From positions 1 through 64,000 of the forward strand of contig NZ_FCON02000030.1 of assembly GCF_001544535.1 (NCBI RefSeq): a stretch of 64,000 nucleotides of DNA. Reading direction: 5' to 3'. The stretch comes from Caballeronia choica. Lineage in GTDB: Bacteria > Pseudomonadota > Gammaproteobacteria > Burkholderiales > Burkholderiaceae. Below the pieces are notes generated by a model. It was not told where the DNA came from, did no database searches, and worked only from the letters and a program-made list of their open reading frames with translations. Each line of letters starts with the position of its first letter. Positions within the stretch are counted from its first letter, which is position 1. Made by a program: the position numbers and the translations under genes. Shown in pieces: positions 43,400 through 51,198 of this stretch.

Positions 43400-44053
43400 T
43401 CACGCCGCGAGGCGCCAGAGCATGTCGAAGCTGCGCACCGTTTCGGGCGCGACGCCTGCCGCCGCCGCGAGCTTCTGTGCGGTGGAGCGGGCCGCCGCGT
43501 TCGAACTGCCTTCGACGAATACGACCGCGTCTTCCTGCACGGCGCGCGGAGCGCCGGCGTTGCGCGTCGCGAGCGGCGCGGACAGCGTGCCTTCCGTACG
43601 GAACACGCGCACGGCGTGCACGCCGGCTTCATGCGTCGCTGCAACTGCCCGATCGCGCCAGTTCGCGGCGGCGAGCGCTTCGGGCGAGGCTACAAAAAGC
43701 GCGACGTGTGCGCCTTCGCCTTCGCCCGCTTCAAACGCGAGTTCGCCGACGCGCCGCTGTGCGTCGCTCATGCGCTCGAAGTTGCGCAGCGACCAGTCGG
43801 TCTGTTGCGTGAAGGCCTGGCGGTAGGCTTCGCTGCGAAACACGTCGAGCGACTCGGTGACGTAAAGTGCGAGATAGCGGCGCGCCTGGCCGTCGTTCGC
43901 GAGGAAGCGGCGCGCGTGCCGGAAGCCGCGAATGCCCACGCGTTCCTGCATATGTTCCCGGTCATACCAGGCGTTGAAGTCGGTTTCGGTTTGCGGATCG
44001 GTGTCGGTCCAGATGCAAAGCTGGCCGGGCTGGACGTGCGGTGTGGTGCTCAT
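43400..44053 (-). CDS. EthD-like dimeric alpha-beta barrel protein
   Basis: A 217-residue protein with two ferredoxin-like halves. FNAWYDREHMQERVGIRGF, then ARRFLANDGQARRYLALYVT, is the typical first half of small EthD/DUF4286-like barrels; the second half (VHAVRVFRTEGTLSAPLATR) repeats the pattern weakly. Such proteins isomerise or cleave small molecules or act as accessories in degradation. It is the first structural gene after the LysR regulator in the operon. Confidence 0.7.
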   Translation of the reverse strand: MSTTPHVQPGQLCIWTDTDPQTETDFNAWYDREHMQERVGIRGFRHARRFLANDGQARRYLALYVTESLDVFRSEAYRQAFTQQTDWSLRNFERMSDAQRRVGELAFEAGEGEGAHVALFVASPEALAAANWRDRAVAATHEAGVHAVRVFRTEGTLSAPLATRNAGAPRAVQEDAVVFVEGSSNAAARSTAQKLAAAAGVAPETVRSFDMLWRLAA

Positions 44054-44152
44054 CGGGTCTTCCTGCGTAGTCGTTGAATCGGTCAGCGCAGTTTGGCGAG
44101 AGCAGGGTGCTTCGGTCCAACAAGAAAAAAAATACGCAGCGAACAGGTTTCG

Positions 44153-45223
44153 TTATGGCTTACGGGTGACCCGCGGCGAACGTGGTTTGGCGGGCGTTTC
44201 GGACGTTCCGGGTCGTCCGGGCCTGGCTGCGCGCGGCCGCGAGGGCTTCGTTGGCCGCGCCTGCGAGGACGGCTCGTCAACGACTTCGACGGTGTCGTTG
44301 ACCCGATGCGACACCGCGCCTTCGAGATTCGGTCCCAGATCAAGCACGAACGCGCGCGCCTCCTTGCTCGCGAGATCGGCGATGCGCGCTGCCATCGGGT
44401 GGCTTTGCAGACGGAAGCTCGCCACCAACGGAAGCGGTATGAAGCCGCTTTCCACGTCAAGCACTTCGAGTGCGCCTTCTCGCAGCTCACGCTGGATGAT
44501 CGCGGGGGGCAGCACGCCCACGCCAAAGCCGTCCGCGACGAGGCGGATCATCGCCGCCACCGAACTGATGCAGTTGATGCGCACGGGCCGCTCGACCGCG
44601 CGCGCGAACTCGCGTTCGAGCGCGATGTGCGGCCCCGAGTGTCGCGAAAAGCTGATGACGGGAAACTCGGCGAGGCGCGTAAGGTCGACAGGCCGTCCCG
44701 AGAGGTTGAGGGCAGGGCTCGCGACCCAGCGCATCGGGAATTCGCAAAGCGGCTGATCGGCGAACTCGCGGTCATTGAGCGCGTGCGTTTGCAGGATGAG
44801 GTCGACAGCATCGGCTCGCAGCAGTTGCACGAGATGGATGGTGGTGTCGCTCGTCACCTCGATTTCCAGATGCGGAAATCGCTCGCGCACGCGCGCCATT
44901 AGCGCAGGGAACCAGCTATGCACGATCGACTCGACCACGCCGATGCGAATGAGGCCACCGTCGCCGCTCGCGCCTTCGACTTCGCGGCGCATTTCCTCCC
45001 CGAGATTCACGATTCGCTCGGCGTACGCAAGCATCTTGCGGCCCGCCGGCGTGAGCGTGGCCGAGCGCGAATTGCGATCGAACAGGCGCACGTCGAAGCT
45101 TTCTTCGAGCGACGCGATACGGCTCGACACGGCCGCCTGTGTCGTATGGAGCTTCTCCGCGGTGAGGCGGAAATTCTGCAGACGCGCGAGCCAGATGAAC
45201 GTTTCGAGAAACCGGATATTCAT
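44153..45223 (-). CDS. LysR-family regulator with basic C-terminal tail
   Basis: A 356-residue LysR protein. The N-terminal winged helix has FLETFIWLARLQNFRLTAEK and TTQAAVSSRIASLEESFDVR. The effector domain follows to about residue 295. An added tail of some 45 residues rich in Pro, Arg, Thr and Ser (SSQARPTKPSRPRAARPGRP) is not usual in the family. It is transcribed with the amidase operon, and its promoter faces the hopanoid locus. Confidence 0.88.
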   Translation of the reverse strand: MNIRFLETFIWLARLQNFRLTAEKLHTTQAAVSSRIASLEESFDVRLFDRNSRSATLTPAGRKMLAYAERIVNLGEEMRREVEGASGDGGLIRIGVVESIVHSWFPALMARVRERFPHLEIEVTSDTTIHLVQLLRADAVDLILQTHALNDREFADQPLCEFPMRWVASPALNLSGRPVDLTRLAEFPVISFSRHSGPHIALEREFARAVERPVRINCISSVAAMIRLVADGFGVGVLPPAIIQRELREGALEVLDVESGFIPLPLVASFRLQSHPMAARIADLASKEARAFVLDLGPNLEGAVSHRVNDTVEVVDEPSSQARPTKPSRPRAARPGRPGTSETPAKPRSPRVTRKP

Positions 45224-45278
45224 GATTATTCACATGCGGGCCTGACATCGAGCTCGCATGATAACGCGTCAGCATTCG

Positions 45279-45461
45279 TCAGCTTGAGGTCGTCGAGTCG
45301 GCGGGCGGACGTCCGATCATGATGGCGAGCCGGGCATTGTGTGCATGCAGCGGCACGAGCCACGACGACGCGCCATGCATCGCGGATGCCGTCATGCAGC
45401 GCGACCGCGACCAGAAGGCGAACGCAGCGGGCCACCGAAGCCAGAGCGGGCGCCGCATCAT
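45279..45461 (-). pseudogene. Possible hpnL 5' remnant after hpnK
   Basis: An ATGA overlap with the hpnK stop begins a frame MMRRPLWLRWPAAFAFW, and the neighbouring frame reads LLVAVALHDGIRDAWRVVV before the first frame resumes as SSWLVPLHAHNA. Together these resemble the first two membrane segments of hopanoid-locus HpnL proteins broken by frameshifts. Translational coupling to hpnK is intact, but the rest of the gene is gone. An intact hpnL is at 52429. The assignment is tentative. Confidence 0.35.
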
Positions 45462-46306
45462 GCCGACACTCGCGTCGGCTGGCGTACCGCGTGGCCGAAG
45501 ACATCGGCGAAACCGCCCTGCATCGCGCCGGTCGCAACGATCGCCGCCGCGACCGCGGGCGAGCGCAGCGCGGCGAGTTCGTCGGAATGGCGGTAGCCGC
45601 GCATCGACGACGTGAGCGCCCCCCGTCCCATGCTCGCCGGATGGCAGTAGATCTCCAGCACGCCGCCGGGCGGTTCCCTGAGCACGGAGAGAAACGCGGC
45701 TTCGTCCATCCTGCCGGTCAAGCGCAGGCCGGCAACATGATCGTTGTGATCGATGCCGGCGCGTTCCATGCGCGCCTTCGCGAGCGCGATCCACGGACGC
45801 AGCAGGATCGACCCGTGCAGTTCGTTCGGCAGCCGCATTGCACGCATGCCGAAGTCGCGGCCGATCTCGAGGATCAGTGCGAGCACGGTCGGATGCAGAT
45901 GAAAATGCTTGTGCGCGTTGACGTGATCGAGCGCGAGCCCAGTCGCGGCGAAGGCTTCGAACTGCGCGCGGATTTCGGCGGCGAGTTGCGCGCGTACATG
46001 CGGCAGGCTGAAGAAGCGCAGGCCGTCGCGTGCCATCGACGAACCGAAGCGGCCCTGACGGTCGACGAGATCGGGAATCGTGGAAGGCGCGAGCGTCGCG
46101 TGGCCGTCGGCGAGGACTATATGCAGCCCGACGCGCAGGTCCGGCAGTTCACGCGCGCACGCGATCGCACCGTGCGCGGCGGGCGCGCCGACCATCAGGC
46201 TCGCCGCGCTGAGGACGCCGTCGCGATGCGCGAGCACGACGGCCTCGTTCACGCGCGCATGCAGCCCGAAGTCGTCGGCGGTGACGATGACGCCGCGCAT
46301 GGTCAC
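45458..46306 (-). CDS. hpnK: HpnK, YdjC/ChbG-family hopanoid-associated deacetylase
   Basis: A 282-residue carbohydrate-deacetylase-fold protein. Metal ligands appear in VIVTADDFGLHARVNEAV (Asp-Asp), DHVNAHKHFHLHP (His-x-x-x-His) and LEIYCHPA. HpnK works with HpnI and HpnJ in making bacteriohopanetetrol cyclitol ether: HpnI adds GlcNAc, HpnK deacetylates it to glucosamine, HpnJ rearranges the sugar. It starts at a GTG overlapping the stop of the shrunken hpnJ frame (GTGA), so translation may depend on that frame. Confidence 0.88.
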   Translation of the reverse strand: MTMRGVIVTADDFGLHARVNEAVVLAHRDGVLSAASLMVGAPAAHGAIACARELPDLRVGLHIVLADGHATLAPSTIPDLVDRQGRFGSSMARDGLRFFSLPHVRAQLAAEIRAQFEAFAATGLALDHVNAHKHFHLHPTVLALILEIGRDFGMRAMRLPNELHGSILLRPWIALAKARMERAGIDHNDHVAGLRLTGRMDEAAFLSVLREPPGGVLEIYCHPASMGRGALTSSMRGYRHSDELAALRSPAVAAAIVATGAMQGGFADVFGHAVRQPTRVSA

Positions 46307-46542
46307 GCCTCGTGCGTGCGCAGGAAGCGGAAGAATTCGACGCCTTCACGCAACCGGCGCCTGGTCATCGCCCGACTCACGAGCATCTCGCGCACGATGG
46401 TCGTTTCGATCGTCTCGTGTGTCTCGCCGGGAATGAAGGTCCCGCAGATCTTGTTGCCGGGCTTGCGGCAATCGCCGCTGAAGCGGCGCGCGATGTCGGT
46501 GCGAAGGCCTTTCTTGATGTCGGGCAGGAACAGCGTCTTCAT
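46303..46542 (-). pseudogene. hpnJ: Internally deleted hpnJ, frame kept open (79 codons)
   Basis: The frame begins MKTLFL like intact HpnJ, jumps to KKGLRTDIARRFSGDC (residues 317-332 of HpnJ), continues through PGETHETIE, jumps again and ends VREMLVSRAMTRRRLREGVE and FFRFLRTHEA. Residues about 7-315 and 360-442 of the 473-residue protein are missing, including the CxxxCxxC cluster motif, so it cannot be a radical SAM enzyme. All joins are in frame, and the stop still overlaps hpnK (GTGA). Confidence 0.85.
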
Positions 46543-46570
46543 GATGAGAGTTCCTTCATGATGATTGGAT

Positions 46571-47803
46571 TCATCGACTGTCCGAGAGATCGGACGCATC
46601 GGGATCGTTGCGCATGTTCGGCGCGCCGGAAGCGGGTGAGCCGTCGATGGGAACGCGCGCGCCGCGCCACGACACGTTGCTGCCGAAGGCCGCCGCGAAC
46701 CATTGCAGCCAGAGCAGGACATCTCGCAGCGGGAGGAGCGGCAACTCCCGACAGAAGCCGCGCCAGTTGCGCGCGCTGCGCCAGTGCAGCACGAGGCGCG
46801 CGCTCAGGCCGAGCGACGTGCTCAGGTCGACCAGGGTGTCGACATACGAATGCGCGATGTTGCCGCCGCTCGCGTCGATGCCGAGCCCGAGCAGGCCGCT
46901 CGCGACGAGCCACGGCGTGGTGAACGTAACGAACAGGAACGCGAAGCCGAGCGGATTGACGGAGCGGATCGTGCGCAGCCAGCGCGTTTCGCGACGCCAG
47001 AGCGAGAGGAAGTCGCGCTCGATCACATCGGTCGTGACGACTACGTCCGAGAGCCGGATCGCGAGGCCGAGCCCGCGCACGCGTTCGGCGAGCCAGTAGT
47101 CGTCGGCGAGGCAGTCGCGCAGGGCTTCGAAGCCGCCGCTTGCCGCGAGCGTGTCCTGCCGCAGCGCGAGCGTCGCGCCAAAACCGAAGCGCCGCGAGCC
47201 CGCCGCGTGCGCGAGGTGCACCGAGGGCACGAACCATTCGTCGATGAAGAGCGCGCCGAGGCGTGCCCAGAAGCCACCCACCCGCCGCGCGCGATACAGG
47301 CACGTGACGAGGCCGACATCGTGATCGAGAAGCGGCGCGGTGACCCGCGTCAGGTAGTCCGGCTCGACCGCGATGTCGCTGTCGGCGATCACGAGCAGGC
47401 TGTGCCGCGCGTGCGCCGACAGATTGATCAGGTTGGCGACCTTGCGATTGCTGCCGTGATGCGTGTCGTCGACCACGAGCCGGATGTCGAGATGCGGATA
47501 GGCTTTTTGCAGGCACTTCACGACCTTTGCCGCCGGGTCGCTCGCCGACGACACGCCGAACAGCAGTTGGTACGACGGATGCGACTGCACGCAGAAGGTT
47601 TCGAGGTTTTGCAGGAGGCGCGGTTCCGCACCGCAAAGCGGCTTGAGCACGCTGACCGATGGGGTCCGCGACGGGCCGCACGCGTCGTCGTCCCGTGGCT
47701 CGCGCAGTCCCGGACGCACGAGCGCGGCCACTGCCGCATAGCACGTCGCGATGCAGCAGAGGCCAATGAGCATCCATTCCGTCAATGGCAGCGACGGCGC
47801 CAT
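46571..47803 (-). CDS. hpnI: HpnI, hopanoid glycosyltransferase (first copy)
   Basis: A 410-residue GT2/GT21 (ceramide-glucosyltransferase-like) membrane glycosyltransferase. It has an N-terminal helix, VSVLKPLCGAEPRLLQNLET, the DxD-type VIADSDIAVEPDYL, a DDYWLAERVR element and the (R)xxRW-type RRETRWLRTIRSVNP, then C-terminal helices. HpnI adds GlcNAc to bacteriohopanetetrol. Start codons at 47827 and 47803 are possible. A CTTAAG-type box lies about 176 bases upstream. It is first in the hpnI-(hpnJ)-hpnK transcript. Confidence 0.9.
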   Translation of the reverse strand: MAPSLPLTEWMLIGLCCIATCYAAVAALVRPGLREPRDDDACGPSRTPSVSVLKPLCGAEPRLLQNLETFCVQSHPSYQLLFGVSSASDPAAKVVKCLQKAYPHLDIRLVVDDTHHGSNRKVANLINLSAHARHSLLVIADSDIAVEPDYLTRVTAPLLDHDVGLVTCLYRARRVGGFWARLGALFIDEWFVPSVHLAHAAGSRRFGFGATLALRQDTLAASGGFEALRDCLADDYWLAERVRGLGLAIRLSDVVVTTDVIERDFLSLWRRETRWLRTIRSVNPLGFAFLFVTFTTPWLVASGLLGLGIDASGGNIAHSYVDTLVDLSTSLGLSARLVLHWRSARNWRGFCRELPLLPLRDVLLWLQWFAAAFGSNVSWRGARVPIDGSPASGAPNMRNDPDASDLSDSR

Positions 47804-47978
47804 CACGCAGGGTTCCGCTTGGTGCACCGCGTATTCGTCTGCTTACTGTCGACTGCGAGCGTTGCTGTCGGAATGCTGTCGATCACGGCGCCTCCTTTGC
47901 ACAAGAGGTATTTATCGATGGGGACTCGCGAAGCGGATGCAGCGCGCTTCGCAAATCCGACAGGCTGCCTCGTCGATG

Positions 47979-47995
47979 CTTAAGGAACGCTTAGG
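47979..47995. promoter_or_regulatory. PmrA-like box upstream of first hpnI
   Basis: CTTAAG-GAACG-CTTAGG: two hexamers spaced by five bases, differing in one base from the perfect pair before the response regulator and using the same spacer. It lies about 176 bases before hpnI. The PmrA/BasR consensus in enterobacteria is a pair of YTTAAK hexamers at this spacing. Confidence 0.65.
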
Positions 47996-48044
47996 CGCTT
48001 GAGGTTATCGGTTCGTCAGAACGTCTCGCAGCCATGCGCCGTCC

Positions 48045-48070
48045 AAAAAAAAACCCGGCGAAAGCCGGGC
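48045..48070 (-). terminator. Intrinsic terminator for small membrane protein gene
   Basis: On the minus strand the hairpin CCCGGC-TTTC-GCCGGG is followed by nine T residues, a classic intrinsic terminator about 150 bases after the 48221-48559 gene. It separates that gene from hpnI. Confidence 0.85.
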
Positions 48071-48220
48071 GAAACAAGACGGTCAGGGTTCCGAGGCCAG
48101 GACCGTCCGCGTGATCTGGTTTTCAGCGGGCTCAAGCGCAGCCGGGATTGCATTGAGAACGGGAGATGAACGCCTCGCGTTGGCCGCCTCAACGCACGCC
48201 CGGCGGAGAGTCGCTTACCG

Positions 48221-48559
48221 CTAGCGGTGCAAAGCCGCAGGATTCAGTTCGAGATGCAACTGCACGAGCCAGTCACGTTCGCAGCCACCGGCGATCACTG
48301 GACCGCCGCGCCCGTTAGCCGCCCGGACCAGATGGTGCGACGATTCGGCGACGTCGAACGCGCGTCGAGCGGAATGCCTGACGAATGTCACGACGACGCC
48401 GGCGGCGCCGAGCGTCGCGAGTCGCACGACCGGCTCGCTGATGGATTCGGGCCTGCCCGCGAGCATCGCCACCAGCAGGAATGCAGCGTCCGACACCGCC
48501 ACGGCGAGCCCGAACAACACAAGGTGCGCGCGCATCGAAACGAAAGTCGGTACTTGCAT
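48221..48559 (-). CDS. Small two-helix inner-membrane protein
   Basis: A 112-residue protein with two predicted membrane helices (LVLFGLAVAVSDAAFLLVAM and VVRLATLGAAGVVVTFV) and a hydrophilic C-terminus. GGGAG lies about eight bases before the ATG at 48559; an ATG at 48565 is also possible. I know no family. A CTTATG-AGATG-CTTAAG box lies about 75 bases upstream, and an intrinsic terminator follows. It is therefore probably a member of the two-component regulon, perhaps an envelope-stress or signalling protein. Confidence 0.6.
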   Translation of the reverse strand: MQVPTFVSMRAHLVLFGLAVAVSDAAFLLVAMLAGRPESISEPVVRLATLGAAGVVVTFVRHSARRAFDVAESSHHLVRAANGRGGPVIAGGCERDWLVQLHLELNPAALHR

Positions 48560-48634
48560 GGACATCTCCCGGACTGCATCGCAGCGTGTCGTCACATGCC
48601 ACGCCACGTTTGTTGCGATAATGCGGCCGGATTC

Positions 48635-48651
48635 CTTATGAGATGCTTAAG
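48635..48651. promoter_or_regulatory. PmrA-like box upstream of small membrane protein
   Basis: CTTATG-AGATG-CTTAAG with the same five-base spacer as the boxes at 47979 and 48703. It lies in the divergent region between the small membrane protein gene and the response regulator, nearer the former. Confidence 0.6.
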
Positions 48652-48702
48652 CACGCGAAGAGCTGTGTGCGCTCGCAGACCAAAGGCCATTCGTTGAAGC
48701 AG

Positions 48703-48730
48703 CTTAAGGAACGCTTAAGTGAGGCTTAAG
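48703..48730. promoter_or_regulatory. Triple CTTAAG array before response regulator
   Basis: Three perfect CTTAAG hexamers at 48703, 48714 and 48725, each pair separated by exactly five bases (GAACG, TGAGG), so they recur every 11 bases on one face of the helix. This is one and a half or two overlapping PmrA-type boxes, 55 bases before the response-regulator ATG. Autoregulation is the simplest reading. Confidence 0.8.
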
Positions 48731-48784
48731 CTTGCGGACAGGACAATTGGCGTTCGGGCAAAGCAGTTTCGATGGAGAATTCAC

Positions 48785-49447
48785 ATGCGTCTGCTACTGG
48801 TGGAGGACGACGACATGATCGCCGAGACGGTGCTCGACTCGCTGCGGCGCACGGGCTATGCGGTCGACTGGGCTCAGGACGGCCGCGCCGCGGAGCTGTC
48901 GTTGAACAACGGCGTGTACGATCTCGTGCTGCTCGACCTCGGCCTGCCGAAGCGCGATGGCATCGACGTGCTCAACGAGTACCGGCGCGCGGGCGGCGAC
49001 GCGCTCGTGATCATCCTGACCGCGCGCGATGCAGTGGATGACCGCATCCGCGGTCTCGACGCCGGCGCGGACGACTACCTGATGAAGCCGTTCGATCTCG
49101 ACGAGCTTGCCGCTCGCGTGCGCGCCTTGCTCCGGCGCCGCACCGGGCAGAAGCATCCGGTCTACACGCACGGCGAATTGCGGCTCGATCCCGCCGCGCA
49201 CGAAGCGATGAAAGACGGCGTGCTGCTCAATCTCGTGCCGCGCGAGTTCGCGTTACTGCAGGCGCTGATCGAAGAGCCCGCCCGCGTGTTCCGGCGCGCC
49301 GAACTCGAAGAGAAACTGTACGGCTGGGGCGAAGAAGTGGGCAGCAACACCATCGAAGTCCACGTGCACAGCTTGCGGCGCAAGATCGGCGCCGACCAGG
49401 TGGTGACGGTGCGTGGCGTCGGCTATCGATTGAAGAGGCCCGGATGA
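48785..49447 (+). CDS. OmpR-family response regulator (PmrA/QseB-like)
   Basis: A 220-residue response regulator. The receiver has the acidic pocket EDDDM, phospho-acceptor Asp51 in LLDLGLPKRDG, Thr in ILTARDA and Lys in MKPFDLDEL. The winged helix has LVPREFALLQALIEEPARVF and ends TVRGVGYRLKRPG. GGAGA precedes the ATG at 48785; an in-frame GTG at 48719 lies inside the CTTAAG array and is rejected. Phosphorylation by the kinase downstream should promote binding to CTTAAG boxes. Confidence 0.93.
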   Translation: MRLLLVEDDDMIAETVLDSLRRTGYAVDWAQDGRAAELSLNNGVYDLVLLDLGLPKRDGIDVLNEYRRAGGDALVIILTARDAVDDRIRGLDAGADDYLMKPFDLDELAARVRALLRRRTGQKHPVYTHGELRLDPAAHEAMKDGVLLNLVPREFALLQALIEEPARVFRRAELEEKLYGWGEEVGSNTIEVHVHSLRRKIGADQVVTVRGVGYRLKRPG

Positions 49448-50832
49448 CGCCCCATATGACGTCGATCCGGCGCTGGCTGCTCGGCTGGCTGATTTTCGGG
49501 CTGGCCGCCGCGTGTCTTGTCGCGGGCTTCGGCATCTTCCACACCGCGCGCGAGGAAGCCAGCGAACTCTTCGACTACGAGCTGCGCACCGTCGCGATCT
49601 CGCTGCCGATGAACATCGCGGCCACGGACGGCACCGAGCGCCCCAGCCACGATTTCAGGGACATCGCCGACGACCGGCTCGTCATCGACATCTGGGACAA
49701 AACCGGCAAGCTCATCTATCACCCGCTAAAGGAGCCCGCGCTCCCGCTGATCGGCGACGGCTTTCGATCGGTCGATCGCGAGGGGTATCGCTGGCGCGTG
49801 TTCGGCATCGAGCAGCCCGATCGCTTCGTGCAGGTCGCGCAGCCCTACTTCGTGCGCGACGAGCTCGCGCTCAAGCTCGCGCTGCGCACGCTGTGGCCGC
49901 TCGCGGTGCTCGTTCCCGTGACCGTCGTGCTCGTGCTGTTCGTCGTCGCGCGCGGGCTGGCGCCGATCGGCGGACTCTCGCGCGCGCTCGCGAGCCGCGA
50001 GGGCGAATCGCTCGATCCGGTGCAACTGGACCAGCGCGTGCCGACCGAGATCCGGCCGCTCGTCGATGCCCTCAACGATCTGCTTTTGCGGCTCGCCGCG
50101 GCTTCGCAGGCGCAACGGTCCTTCGTCGCCGATGCCGCGCACGAACTGCGCACGCCCCTCGCGGCGCTCAAGCTGCAGATGCAGGCGGCCGTGCGCGACG
50201 GGTCGCTGGCGGGCAGCGGCGACACGCTCGCGCGCCTCGAAGGGCGCCTGAACCGCATCATCCATCTCGCGCAGCAATTGCTCACGATGGCGCGCGAGGA
50301 CGCCGAGCGCGAGACGGCGATGGCGCCGGTCAGCCTGCGGCGGCTGTGCGAAATGTGCGTCGGCGATTTCTCGATGCTGGCCGAGACGAAGGCGATCGAC
50401 CTCGGCCTCGAACTCGAACACGCGACCGGTCCCGCCGATCCGTACACGGTCATCGGTGACTCGCACGCGCTGGCGGTGCTGCTCAACAACCTGCTCGATA
50501 ACGCGATCCGCCACACGCCGCGCGGCGGCCGGGTGGACGTGACCTTGCGCCGGGAAGCGGACAGCATCGCGCTAGCGGTGCTCGATGACGGGCCGGGCAT
50601 TCCCGCCGACGAAATCGGGCGGGTCTGCGATCGGTTCTATCGCGGCGCTGGCGCGCAGGGGCAGGGCAGCGGACTCGGCCTGGCGATCGCGTCGCGCGTC
50701 GCGAGACGGCATCGCGCGGGATTTTCGCTCGCCAATCGCAGCCACGGGCAGGGGCTCGCGGTGTGGACCCATGGCTTGCGAGCAGTCGGGGCGCAGGACG
50801 TGTGCGTGGCAACCCGCGTTCACCATGATTGA
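49444..50832 (+). CDS. Sensor histidine kinase (PmrB/QseC-like)
   Basis: A 462-residue inner-membrane kinase. Transmembrane helix 1 is near 12-33, a periplasmic domain of about 120 residues follows, helix 2 is near 150-170, then HAMP. The phospho-acceptor His is in DAAHELRTPLAAL. The ATPase has NLLDNAIRHTPRGG, DDGPGIP and GSGLGLAIASRVA. It overlaps the regulator by ATGA. PmrB-type kinases sense Fe3+, acid or cationic peptides through acidic periplasmic motifs; here DGTERPSHDFRDIADD is acidic, but the signal is unknown. Confidence 0.92.
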   Translation: MTPHMTSIRRWLLGWLIFGLAAACLVAGFGIFHTAREEASELFDYELRTVAISLPMNIAATDGTERPSHDFRDIADDRLVIDIWDKTGKLIYHPLKEPALPLIGDGFRSVDREGYRWRVFGIEQPDRFVQVAQPYFVRDELALKLALRTLWPLAVLVPVTVVLVLFVVARGLAPIGGLSRALASREGESLDPVQLDQRVPTEIRPLVDALNDLLLRLAAASQAQRSFVADAAHELRTPLAALKLQMQAAVRDGSLAGSGDTLARLEGRLNRIIHLAQQLLTMAREDAERETAMAPVSLRRLCEMCVGDFSMLAETKAIDLGLELEHATGPADPYTVIGDSHALAVLLNNLLDNAIRHTPRGGRVDVTLRREADSIALAVLDDGPGIPADEIGRVCDRFYRGAGAQGQGSGLGLAIASRVARRHRAGFSLANRSHGQGLAVWTHGLRAVGAQDVCVATRVHHD

Positions 50833-50991
50833 AATGCTTTTTCGGTCAGGAACAACGTTGGGAGAACCCTCGCGCTTACACTAGGAGGTAACTGGAAACA
50901 GCACAACCCTCGACACGAGATCGAGGTGAAATACTCCGAGTCCTTCATCGATCAAGAACTGTGGGCGTACTGAATGCTAACGGGAGCCTTC

Positions 50992-51198
50992 ATGAAAGCT
51001 TTCCTCGCGCAGTCGGCGGTGCACGACGTTTTCGAGAAGTCTTTCGATCGACGCTCTACTACCAGGCGGTCCAGGAGCGGCTGGTTCCGGGAGAGCAGGC
51101 TGTTCAACCCTGGAATGCTCACGAGCGAGGGGATGATGAGGCGTTGCCTGCGCGAGGTTCTCGAGATATTTCACTTCTCAAGCGGCCACGCGGCGTGA
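50992..51198 (+). pseudogene. hpnJ: Second internally deleted hpnJ, frame kept open (68 codons)
   Basis: The frame starts MKAFLAQSAVHDVFEKSFDR, similar to MKTLFLQAPSFDGFDGGAGS of intact HpnJ. It passes RSRSGWF (RSFWYP), then jumps to PGMLTSEGMMRRCLREVLEI, similar to the last 30 residues (REMLVSWEMMKRRLQEGVQF). About 410 central residues are gone. It ends in a GTGA overlap with the second hpnI. It is an independent deletion from the one at 46303, and again the frame and coupling survive. Confidence 0.7.

Noticed and set aside
42108..43826. A 572-codon plus-strand frame opposite the MHS transporter and EthD-like gene
   Set aside because: It crosses two real genes on the other strand and is Arg/Glu/His-rich without domains.
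46703..47983. A 426-codon plus-strand frame opposite hpnI
   Set aside because: Antisense shadow of a clear glycosyltransferase.
48719..48784. GTG-initiated extension of the response regulator
   Set aside because: The added codons run through the third CTTAAG element and have no homology; the ATG at 48785 has GGAGA and starts the receiver domain.
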